Shown in pieces: positions 1 to 6,952 of a DNA stretch of 8,915 nucleotides. The position numbers were made by a program, and so were the translations under genes. Each line of letters begins with the position of its first letter. Positions within the stretch are counted from its first letter, which is position 1. This DNA is from Prevotellaceae bacterium (GTDB taxonomy: Bacteria; Bacteroidota; Bacteroidia; Bacteroidales; UBA932). The stretch covers positions 1 through 8,915 of the forward strand of contig JAIRLF010000145.1 of the NCBI GenBank assembly GCA_031259655.1, in the 5' to 3' direction. The notes under the pieces were generated by a model, which made no database searches, was not told the origin of the DNA, and saw only the letters and a list, made by a program, of their open reading frames with translations.

Positions 1-44
1 GTACTTTCAATTTCTTTTTAATTTTTAGGGTTCTTCTTAAGTTT

Positions 45-119
<75 letters not shown>

Positions 120-124
120 CGTAC

Positions 125-157
125 AAGATCCGAAAATGATACAATCGGATCTTTTTT
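125..157 (+). terminator. Rho-independent terminator after tRNA-Gly
   Basis: A perfect 9-bp stem, AAGATCCGA (125-133) against TCGGATCTT (145-153), closes an 11-base A-rich loop. The T run at its 3' side spans 152-157. It lies five bases past the encoded CCA and ends the tRNA transcript, isolating it from the surface-protein genes downstream. Confidence 0.9.
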
Positions 158-201
158 GTTGAATTATTTGGTAATGGGAGAGAAATTTTAAATTACATTA
201 A

Positions 202-497
202 TTGTGCGAAGGTTTTAACAATTGGCCTGAAAACAACTATTTATCGGCACTTTCGAGACTTTTGTGGTTTGAGTTAATTCACATCTTCAATAGATTCGGA
301 TGGGTTGAACCGTAGGCATAAATAAACATGAACTAAAACAAAAACTTAAACAAGAATTACTCCATGTACTCGCTAGCACAAATACACAGGGTTCTTTCGG
401 TCTCGGAATATCGCCAAAGCAGTCAATAAAAACCGTGCTTAACGCTTGCAGCCGTAAATACCCCGATATTTGATTTAAAGCTATTTTAAAGAAGTAA
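202..497 (+). pseudogene. Eroded small gene of unknown family (two out-of-frame fragments)
   Basis: Two coding-like stretches abut in different frames. The first, 202-315 (37 codons from a possible TTG, stop TAG), contains an aromatic, amphipathic helix-like segment reading LLWFELIHIFNRFGWVEP. The second, 309-473, has no ATG, GTG or TTG start and reads KQKLKQELLHVLAS, later GISPKQSIKTVLNACSRK. It stops at TGA 471-473 and would continue in frame for seven codons (FKAILKK) to TAA 495-497. One base change between about 305 and 315 joins the two into a plausible chain of about 100 residues that ends after the premature TGA. No intact start or convincing ribosome binding site is seen. I do not recognise the family. 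The position just behind a tRNA suits remains of an integrated element, but no att repeat was found. The coding character is judged by eye only. Confidence 0.35.
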
Positions 498-518
498 AAA
501 ATAAAGTTTAACAGATAG

Positions 519-527
519 TGATATAAT
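519..527 (+). promoter_or_regulatory. Probable extended -10 promoter for the giant surface-protein gene
   Basis: TGATATAAT matches the extended -10 form TGN-TATAAT, with TG at 519-520 and the hexamer at 522-527. No good -35 box lies 16-18 bases upstream, which is typical of extended -10 promoters. Transcription would start near 533-535, giving a leader of about 120 bases before the TTG start at 656. It is the best promoter-like site in the non-coding stretch 498-655. Confidence 0.5.
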
Positions 528-632
528 ACATTGAAAGAATTTTTGCTTTAAAAAATAATTATAGACAAGTAAGATACTCAGAGATGAGTTGTTTGACGAA
601 ATTTGAGAACTTCTATAAACTCAAACATAATT

Positions 633-658
633 GAAAGTTGTGGAAGTGACAACGTTTG
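633..658 (+). promoter_or_regulatory. Ribosome binding site and TTG start inside a potential hairpin
   Basis: GTTGT (637-641) pairs with ACAAC (649-653) around the loop GGAAGTG (642-648). After one A/G mismatch the stem can continue with A635-T655, A634-T656 and a G633-T657 wobble. The loop carries the only Shine-Dalgarno-like sequence (GGAAG) at usable distance from the TTG at 656-658, and two bases of that start codon fall in the extended stem. Folding of this kind could limit initiation of the giant gene. The element is short and has not been energy-tested. Confidence 0.35.
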
Positions 659-2830
659 CTTTTTAATTCAAAAGATTTAAAAACAAAATTATTAAATTTT
701 CTGCTGATTATATTTATGTTTACGGAGTTTATGCCGTTTACGTCTATTTCCGTAAAAGCGGTATTTGCTGAAGCGCCTTACATAATCAAAAACATCGAGC
801 ATACGAGTATGTATATTCAATCAGCCAGCATGAAACGTGGGGTAAGAGAATATGTTAAAGCGACAAGTGTAGACGGCGGAGTGCTTACATATGCTTGGTT
901 TATAAATACCGTCAATAAATATCTTGACGGTTCAGTAAATGAAACAAGCGGCATCTTTGGTGATAATGGTTTTGGCGATGGCAATACGAATTACAAAGGT
1001 TTTTACGGTACGCAGTCAAATTCCAGTAACATTCTCGTTGCAGAAAGTCCAAACCAGGTTGGAAAATATTATGTGTATTGCGAAATTACCAATACAAATT
1101 TACAAGGCAACTCGACGACTAAACGCTCAAAACGATGCACGTTTGATGTGCGTCCGGAATTGGTAAACAACAAACCGATTTTGACGGACGGCATTTCTGT
1201 AGGTGCTTCGACAGGCAAGGCGAACACTTACGGCACAAACCAAACCCTTAGATATAAAGCAGGATCTACCGCGGTGGTTGATGGAATCACGATGAATAAT
1301 GTCGAAGCGTTTACTCCGGAAAACGGTAAATTTCTTCCGGCGGGAAATTATAATCTTCCGATTGCAAATCAGCTGTTAAATGGTTCGTTTAGTTTTTTGT
1401 CAAGAAAAGCTTCTAACAGCATAAACTATTATTCTTCGCGACAAGAAGTTGCATATTGGGACACCACGACGTTTTATCAAGGTGTTTCCGGCAAGAAAGG
1501 GCGATGGGGATCAAGTAATGACGGAGGGTATGGTAAAAATACACTTATTCAACAAGCCACGGTTTATGAAATAACGAATGGAATTATGGACGGAAATTAT
1601 CAGGATTTTGCTTCTCATTACCAAGATATTGCCACTATTCCGGGGAAAATTTATGAATTTTCTTTTACCCTGATTGATTACGATAAAAGCACGCCCTCTA
1701 CCACATTATTTTCCGTCCAACGTTCAATTTTTGAAAAAGAAGATTATACGGATGATGTCATCAACCGTTTCTGGGATGGAACAAACGGCGTTTCAAGCCA
1801 GGATCCGCAAGATAACGGAATGGATTTTAAACTTGACCATTTAATTCAAAGTGAAGATGATTCCGGCAGAGATTTAGGTAAATATCCTTATGGGTTAACA
1901 TCAGGACTAAAAAGTTTTGTAACAATTGCTCAGCCTGATTTGGCCTGGAACGGAAATGCAGATGGCTACCCGACTGATTATTTTTTTGATATTATAAGGA
2001 ATTATTATTATGGCGATGCCGTTAAAATTAATAAAAATATTTATGATGGAATAACCAAAGGAAACTATGCCTTTGATACCGATATATCTAACATTAAAAA
2101 TGGCAGTGCACTTAAATACGGAACCGCGGCGCTTAATGTGTCGGTTAAGAATGACCCTAGAAAGAATAAATTTTTCACATATAATTATAATAATCGCAAT
2201 ATTCAAATGTTTTTGGCGAATACGCAGACGACGTATAATGTACACGGGTATGTTACAATCGGCGAGGGTGACGGTGCAAACGTTTTTGCATGGACCGCTG
2301 TTAGCGGGAACTCCAATCGTGATAATCTTTTAAGCAATATCAAGGTGATCCCGATTTCAAAACCTGTTATCAATGCCATACAAAGTTATAGTGGTGAAAA
2401 TTCGATCGAAATTGAGACACAAACAGATTACGCATATGCGCTTATTGATGTATCGCACGGTTACGGACAATACATTATAGATGTGGAAACGCATACAAGT
2501 GACGCTGCAATTGACGCAGAACTTGGTTCTGACAATAATTGGTTTACAACAAATAAGGCCAAAATTAAATTTAAAAATCTTACACCGGGTAAAACTTATC
2601 GCATAATTGCCATTCCAAAACAAGCAATTCAGCCCGAAACAAGATCTAATACTACGCCTCTTGATGTGCTTGATACTGACACTTGGCAAGATGTTACAAT
2701 AAGTGTTCCGAATATAGAGGGCTCGATTTTAGCAGGAAGTTACAAAGAAGGCAATGCGATAAAGGGTCGTATCACAATACATAATGCATTTGCCGGCAAT
2801 TATTACGCATTGCTTAGCAGCTTTAAATAA
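656..2830 (+). CDS. Giant secreted multi-domain surface protein, N-terminal part (ends at a frameshift)
   Basis: The product is secreted and probably acts in binding or adhesion at the cell surface. I chose the TTG start at 656 because an in-frame TGA lies at 647-649, GGAAG sits nine bases upstream, and the full signal peptide needs it: a lysine-rich n-region, a hydrophobic core at about 12-30, and probable cleavage after VFA near residue 38. Residues ~60-166 look like a bacterial Ig-like domain (SVDGGVLTYAWF, later GKYYVYCEI). Residues ~240-566 resemble a lectin/CBM-like jelly-roll, with NGSF, a WDTTT segment, SHYQDIATIPGKIYEFSF and the closing NRDNLLSNIKV; a long insertion sits at about 355-520. 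Residues ~574-656 form an FnIII-like beta-sandwich (KIKFKNLTPGKTYRIIAIP). A second copy starts near 684 but is cut at residue 720 by a frame change, and four off-frame residues and TAA follow. The rest of that domain continues in the overlapping frame from 2784. Domain names are pattern-based, not from a search. Confidence 0.8.
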   Translation: MLFNSKDLKTKLLNFLLIIFMFTEFMPFTSISVKAVFAEAPYIIKNIEHTSMYIQSASMKRGVREYVKATSVDGGVLTYAWFINTVNKYLDGSVNETSGIFGDNGFGDGNTNYKGFYGTQSNSSNILVAESPNQVGKYYVYCEITNTNLQGNSTTKRSKRCTFDVRPELVNNKPILTDGISVGASTGKANTYGTNQTLRYKAGSTAVVDGITMNNVEAFTPENGKFLPAGNYNLPIANQLLNGSFSFLSRKASNSINYYSSRQEVAYWDTTTFYQGVSGKKGRWGSSNDGGYGKNTLIQQATVYEITNGIMDGNYQDFASHYQDIATIPGKIYEFSFTLIDYDKSTPSTTLFSVQRSIFEKEDYTDDVINRFWDGTNGVSSQDPQDNGMDFKLDHLIQSEDDSGRDLGKYPYGLTSGLKSFVTIAQPDLAWNGNADGYPTDYFFDIIRNYYYGDAVKINKNIYDGITKGNYAFDTDISNIKNGSALKYGTAALNVSVKNDPRKNKFFTYNYNNRNIQMFLANTQTTYNVHGYVTIGEGDGANVFAWTAVSGNSNRDNLLSNIKVIPISKPVINAIQSYSGENSIEIETQTDYAYALIDVSHGYGQYIIDVETHTSDAAIDAELGSDNNWFTTNKAKIKFKNLTPGKTYRIIAIPKQAIQPETRSNTTPLDVLDTDTWQDVTISVPNIEGSILAGSYKEGNAIKGRITIHNAFAGNYYALLSSFK

Positions 2831-5800
2831 CAAACCAAAAACTGATACTGCCGTAAAAGCATGGAAAGTTCCGGATTCCAACGGCGAAATAATGTTTGAT
2901 GCCTTGGATTTGCCGAACACTATTACTAAATTCTATATTATTACAAAGCCTCAAACAACAATTAGCCAAACTTATGAAAAAGCAGCCTATTCGCCAACAG
3001 AAACTTATCAGCAGGATGATGAAATTCCACAAGGTTTCAGCATAGGTGAAAAAAAACTTGTCGCGATATCCGTAACAATTAGTAAACAAGCGATTAATTT
3101 GGATTTGAATACGGCGGAACTTACAAGAACTTTAGGACAACCGAATGACACATTAACAATTACTTATGACGCTACTTACAGAGGCAGCGGTTCACAGTTT
3201 GCAAGCGGTACCCTCGCCATTTGCTATGATAAAACGCTCGGTGCAATAACAGGTCAATATAGTTCAGCAGACCTCGGCGGAAAATCAACTGTACAGTTGA
3301 CTTGCCCGACCGGACAAGATTGTTCTGTTTTGCTTAAATTTGATAATAATTATTCAAACGCTCTGAACGCCCTTGCAGCACCAGAGGAATTAAAAATCAA
3401 TTATTTGGAAGAAACGCTTGTTCAAAAAAATGACGGTGGATATGACAGATTGGAGAACATCGAATACCGCGGAAAAATTGGTCAAGATTATAACATTGGG
3501 CTGGGCACAAACGTTTCTTATCTTCAAAGCAATAATACCAGGCCTATCAGTTTGACTGCTGCCCTTGATAATGTTAATTTTTCATCGTCCACTCTTTCTA
3601 TTGAATATATAAAACATATTACTGATCCCACAACAACGATTGCGGTTCAAAGGGTTTTGACTGTGCCAAAACGCCCTGAAGCTTTAACAATTGGAACATT
3701 GTCGGAAAATATAAAAGTAAGTTATACCGATGAAAAAATTACAAATTTATCAGGTGGCAAAGTTTTTTGGAGCGCAAATAATTTTACAACTCAAACACCT
3801 ATTGAAAACAAAAGCGATGCCGCCTTTTCCGCATTTGGTTGGACAGGCAACGGCCAAGTTACTTTATATGTAAGACAAGCGGCAATTGAGAATCAATCTT
3901 TTAACGGTAAAATTTCAAATATTAATTTGTTAAAACGCCCGAATGCACCGGAAATCGGTATCGGCAATATTAATGTCGTTTTTTCCACTAGCGAAATAAT
4001 ATTTAATAATGAATATTCTCAAGGTACAATTTGTGTTTGGGGCAAAGATAAAAGTGGAAACAATCTTGAATTAAATTTAACAATCGAGCCAGGAAACAAT
4101 GATAGTTATGCATCTCATGTGGACGGTAATGTTTATTATATCGCTTATATAGCTACGGCTGCCACACCGAAATCTTTACAAGCGGAATATTCAACACCGA
4201 TTATGATTCAGAGTGTTGATTTTGGAGATATTCCTTATCGCCGTTTGGGTCCGGAGGTTTCGGGTGGCACGACACTTACTAATAAAATTAATATAAAACC
4301 AATTGTAATTAAGAATGTAGGTTCAACTTCTTATTATATTGACGCAACGTATGTTTCTGCCGAAAGTAATGCTCAAGTAAATTTTGATATGAAAAATTTG
4401 TTCTCTTTGACGAAATCTCTTTCGGTTGGCGAATCTTTTACAACTCAAAATGGTTTAACAAGCGCAGAAAACATAAGAATGATGTGGTTCGGAAATAAAA
4501 ACAGTTTTAAGGCTCTTATGAATAATTCGGAACAAATAGGTATGTCTTGCATTTTGGGCGATGCACGAAACGGAATTTATACAAACATAATCGGCAATGA
4601 CATAAATCAAAAAGAAGTGGGATCATATTCCACAGATTTAAGTTTTGAATACGGAACAGATTTTTCAAACAATCGTGTCACAAACATACTTAACTCTATA
4701 TCTGCAAATATTAGAGTTAATGTTGTTAAGCGCCAGTTTGCTAAACCTATTATTGCAGTGCAAACAATCCAAAGCTGTAACGGGGAAGACGCGAATAAAT
4801 TAGCGTATAAAGTATTTTCAAATCGAATTGATTTCGACATTGTTTTAGATAATGACGCACAAAGCTCAAATGTTGAATACTCAACCGATGGCGGATCAAC
4901 TTATAAAACTGTTTCTGAGTTTGCAAATGCTGATGGCAGATATCAACCGGGACCCAATGAACAAGTTAAAAAAATCATAATAAATACCGTAAGTGGCGGC
5001 TCAGCACCAATTCAACCCGCGACCACTTATGATATAAAATGCCGTATCAAATCTGATAATAACCATATTCAAAGCGAAGAAAGCGTTGCACAGTTTTACA
5101 CCAAACAAATGACACCCAATAATCAGAATTCTTTTGTTAACTATACGGTAGAAAAGGCATTTTATACTAATGAATATGTTATTTATCAAAACGGAAGCAG
5201 TAAAATTGTTCAAAATGAGCAAAATTTAACGCCTTTGTTTGTAGGAAATACCCTCACAATTGATGTCAAAAAACTGGCCGCCGGCAATTACCCCGAAAGC
5301 GAAAAACTAACTTTTTCTTATTCGCGCCGAAACAAACCCACTTTAACAGTTACTGAAGAAGATGTTTATCATACAGGTACCGGAAGCATTTCAAGCACTA
5401 CAAGCGATAATTTTGAAATCAGAACGGCAAATTCGGTTTATGATGGAAATTCTTACCGAAAAAAAGTAAACCTTTTTTCCGGTGTTTATATAACAAGAAC
5501 ACCGGCGAACGAGACTTCTTTTGCCTCGAATGACTTTTGCGTTCTAATTGTGCCGAAAGTGTATAATGTTAGAATTAAATCGGCAAGTGTTTTTGATAAT
5601 TCAATTGATTCGCCAGATTACGAAAGAGAAAGCGAAGATAGTTTATATTTTTTAAAAACAGTGCCACAAGACTACAATACCACTTACATATATCCGGTAT
5701 TTTCTAGGGTTAATTTTATCGAAACAAAAGCACAAGATTCCGATGCCAAAACAAGTTTTACAGGCAGTACATCGGTTATCGGAGCCGAAAATGGTTTTGA

Positions 5801-6284
5801 CAGTGCAAAGTTAAAATTTGATGCGTTTAAGGCTAAAACAGATGAAAATGATAATCTTGCTTTAAGTTTGAAATGGTCTGGAAAGGAAAATCCAATTTAC
5901 AGCATAACAATTCCCGCAGTACTTTCGTGGAATGAAAGCGAAGGAGCAACAAAAACAAGCAGTATTGAGATAAATGGCTGGGATTCATTGAATCAAAGAT
6001 GCGGATTACCTCCGAGTAGTGAAGTTATAGTATCGCTTTCAAGTGAAAATGAACAAATTTTGAAACTTGACGGAACAAGCGAAATTCATAAGTTGAACTA
6101 TATTTTTGAACTTGAAGGTGATATACTTGAAAAAGGTGACCGAATAATTTCACTGCGTGACGATCAGGTAACTTCGATGCCCGTCACACAAAATTTTGAT
6201 GTAAGTGTAAAAGGCACACCAAAATTATCAGGGAACTATATCGGTTCCATTACATATAGCATCAGTATAAAATATGCGGAATAA
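2784..6284 (+). CDS. Giant secreted multi-domain surface protein, C-terminal part (separated by +1 frameshift)
   Basis: This frame overlaps the previous one by 47 bases. The ATG at 2784 has no usable ribosome binding site and the product has no signal peptide, so it is most likely the continuation of the gene starting at 656 rather than an independent protein. Residues ~13-57 complete the interrupted beta-sandwich domain (EIMFDALDLPNTITKFYIITKP). A series of beta-rich modules follows, several separated by linkers of the kind KRPxAP (about 296, 384, 649 and 848). Residues ~476-545 (VDFGDIPY, then IVIKNVGSTSYYID) look like an ASH/HYDIN-type Ig-like domain. Residues ~659-773 (VEYSTDGGSTYKTV, then ATTYDIKCRI) look like FnIII. 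Residues ~848-926 carry a GTGSIS-type repeat module. The last ~130 residues (from YSITIPAVL, about 1039, to GNYIGSITYSISIKY) match the layout of the small secreted protein at 6953-7513. No LPXTG, SLH, WxL or C-terminal membrane segment is visible. Confidence 0.75.
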   Translation: MHLPAIITHCLAALNNKPKTDTAVKAWKVPDSNGEIMFDALDLPNTITKFYIITKPQTTISQTYEKAAYSPTETYQQDDEIPQGFSIGEKKLVAISVTISKQAINLDLNTAELTRTLGQPNDTLTITYDATYRGSGSQFASGTLAICYDKTLGAITGQYSSADLGGKSTVQLTCPTGQDCSVLLKFDNNYSNALNALAAPEELKINYLEETLVQKNDGGYDRLENIEYRGKIGQDYNIGLGTNVSYLQSNNTRPISLTAALDNVNFSSSTLSIEYIKHITDPTTTIAVQRVLTVPKRPEALTIGTLSENIKVSYTDEKITNLSGGKVFWSANNFTTQTPIENKSDAAFSAFGWTGNGQVTLYVRQAAIENQSFNGKISNINLLKRPNAPEIGIGNINVVFSTSEIIFNNEYSQGTICVWGKDKSGNNLELNLTIEPGNNDSYASHVDGNVYYIAYIATAATPKSLQAEYSTPIMIQSVDFGDIPYRRLGPEVSGGTTLTNKINIKPIVIKNVGSTSYYIDATYVSAESNAQVNFDMKNLFSLTKSLSVGESFTTQNGLTSAENIRMMWFGNKNSFKALMNNSEQIGMSCILGDARNGIYTNIIGNDINQKEVGSYSTDLSFEYGTDFSNNRVTNILNSISANIRVNVVKRQFAKPIIAVQTIQSCNGEDANKLAYKVFSNRIDFDIVLDNDAQSSNVEYSTDGGSTYKTVSEFANADGRYQPGPNEQVKKIIINTVSGGSAPIQPATTYDIKCRIKSDNNHIQSEESVAQFYTKQMTPNNQNSFVNYTVEKAFYTNEYVIYQNGSSKIVQNEQNLTPLFVGNTLTIDVKKLAAGNYPESEKLTFSYSRRNKPTLTVTEEDVYHTGTGSISSTTSDNFEIRTANSVYDGNSYRKKVNLFSGVYITRTPANETSFASNDFCVLIVPKVYNVRIKSASVFDNSIDSPDYERESEDSLYFLKTVPQDYNTTYIYPVFSRVNFIETKAQDSDAKTSFTGSTSVIGAENGFDSAKLKFDAFKAKTDENDNLALSLKWSGKENPIYSITIPAVLSWNESEGATKTSSIEINGWDSLNQRCGLPPSSEVIVSLSSENEQILKLDGTSEIHKLNYIFELEGDILEKGDRIISLRDDQVTSMPVTQNFDVSVKGTPKLSGNYIGSITYSISIKYAE
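2807..2830 (+). other. Site of +1 frame change within the giant surface-protein gene
   Basis: The first frame reads ...GCA TTG CTT AGC AGC TTT AAA TAA. The second frame is open from 2763 and reads ...GCA GCT TTA AAT AAC AAA in the same stretch. Protein character switches near 2813-2825: the A-G-N-Y-Y-A-L-L strand is in the first frame and the N-K-P-K-T-D continuation in the second. Removing one T from 2822-2824 joins them as ALLSSLNNKPKTD; a skip of A2816 after CTT gives ALLAALNNKPKTD. A sequencing error, a real one-base insertion or programmed +1 shifting are all possible; the sequence alone does not decide between them. Confidence 0.75.
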
Positions 6285-6324
6285 AATGAATAGTCTTAAT
6301 AGTTTCTGAAAGAGAGCGAAAAAA

Positions 6325-6831
6325 ATGAAGAAAAAATTTGTTAAAAAGATATTGGTTATTTTTTGTGGTATTGTTTTTGGTACAGCATTAGGTGTTTTAA
6401 TTATGAATAATAAAAAATTATCGCAGTTAGTTCGAAATACTTTGAATCTTGATAAAAATCAAAGCGATGCAAGAGAACCTCGAATGGAATCTTACAAAAG
6501 TAGCGGTAGCATTCAAATCAGGGGATATCCAAACATTTATCTTGCTGAAAATCAAAAAGAAATGCATATAACTTTGGAAAACCCCGAAAGTAATCCCTGC
6601 TACATACAGTTTACTATTCGTTTGGCTAATTCCGTAACAGGCAAGAAAGGAGAAATACTTTATGAATCGGGCGATGTGTTGCCGGGAAAGTTTATAAACA
6701 GCCAAACACTTAAACATGGCTTTTCCAAAGGCAAATATTCTTTGGTTATCGAAAATCACACCAAAAGTCTAGACGAAAATCATATAAAAATGAACAGTAT
6801 GGACGTTTACACTAATTTAATGGTTGAATAG
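6325..6831 (+). CDS. Small membrane-anchored extracytoplasmic protein, surface-locus accessory
   Basis: This 168-residue protein starts with a lysine-rich stretch (MKKKFVKK) and one hydrophobic segment at about residues 9-27 that has no clear signal-peptidase site, so it is probably an N-terminal anchor with the rest outside the cell. A polar linker (~28-60) leads to one beta-rich domain at about 62-168. Its landmarks are IQIRGYPNIYLAENQ, NPESNPCYIQFTI (86-98), a short ILYESGDVLPGKF strand-turn (111-123) and GKYSLVIEN. From memory, clostridial proteins with the layout 'NPExNPCYF...LY-S-IPG...GxY' accompany similar secreted beta-sandwich genes; their function is unknown to me. Cys14 lies in the hydrophobic segment but VIFC is not a lipobox. 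It begins 40 bases after the giant gene with only a weak site (AGAGAG at 6311-6316), which suggests cotranscription and perhaps lower translation. A role in anchoring or assembling the neighbouring secreted proteins is inference. Confidence 0.75.
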   Translation: MKKKFVKKILVIFCGIVFGTALGVLIMNNKKLSQLVRNTLNLDKNQSDAREPRMESYKSSGSIQIRGYPNIYLAENQKEMHITLENPESNPCYIQFTIRLANSVTGKKGEILYESGDVLPGKFINSQTLKHGFSKGKYSLVIENHTKSLDENHIKMNSMDVYTNLMVE

Positions 6832-6868
6832 AATCATTCATAAATCCTATTTATATATTATCGTTGCT

Positions 6869-6878
6869 TTTCGCGAAA
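6869..6878. promoter_or_regulatory. Perfect 10-bp palindrome TTTCGCGAAA, possible operator
   Basis: TTTCGCGAAA is its own reverse complement and lies in the 121-base gap before the small secreted protein gene, about 26 bases upstream of the candidate promoter. It could be a regulator-binding site. It is short, and no second copy was noticed upstream of 656. Confidence 0.2.
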
Positions 6879-6901
6879 TCAAATTGGTTTGTGAACAAGT
6901 T

Positions 6902-6910
6902 TGATAAAAT
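6902..6910 (+). promoter_or_regulatory. Possible extended -10 promoter for the small secreted protein gene
   Basis: TGATAAAAT (TG at 6902-6903, hexamer TAAAAT at 6905-6910) has the same TGA-TAxAAT layout as the site at 519-527. A weak TTGGTT lies 15 bases upstream (6884-6889). The 121-base intergenic gap and the strong ribosome binding site that follows make separate, higher expression of the small subunit plausible. AT-rich DNA gives such matches by chance, so confidence is low. Confidence 0.3.
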
Positions 6911-6952
6911 TAACTATTATTTAATTAAAATTTTTAAAACGGGGTGTTAATT

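Noticed and set aside
1907..2245. Minus-strand and alternate-frame open stretches across the giant gene and its neighbours (for example 1907-2245, 2357-2689, 2823-3089, 6427-6759, 7213-7584)
   Set aside because: They lie opposite or inside well-supported coding regions, have low-complexity composition rich in Ile, Arg and Cys, and show no ribosome binding site or recognisable family.
2784..2786. ATG 2784 as a genuine independent start of the large second frame
   Set aside because: There is no ribosome binding site at suitable distance, no signal peptide follows, and the protein would begin in the middle of a beta-sandwich domain.
2821..2828. T TTA AAT heptamer at the overlap of the two giant-gene frames, resembling a -1 slippery site
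   Set aside because: It is in slippery register only in the second frame, and a -1 slip there would move ribosomes into the first frame. Joining the two proteins needs a +1 (or -2) change, so this site cannot explain the overlap.
6944..6952. GTG at 6944 as the start of the small secreted protein
   Set aside because: It lies within GGGGTG, which serves as the ribosome binding site for ATG 6953, and the signal peptide is complete from the ATG.
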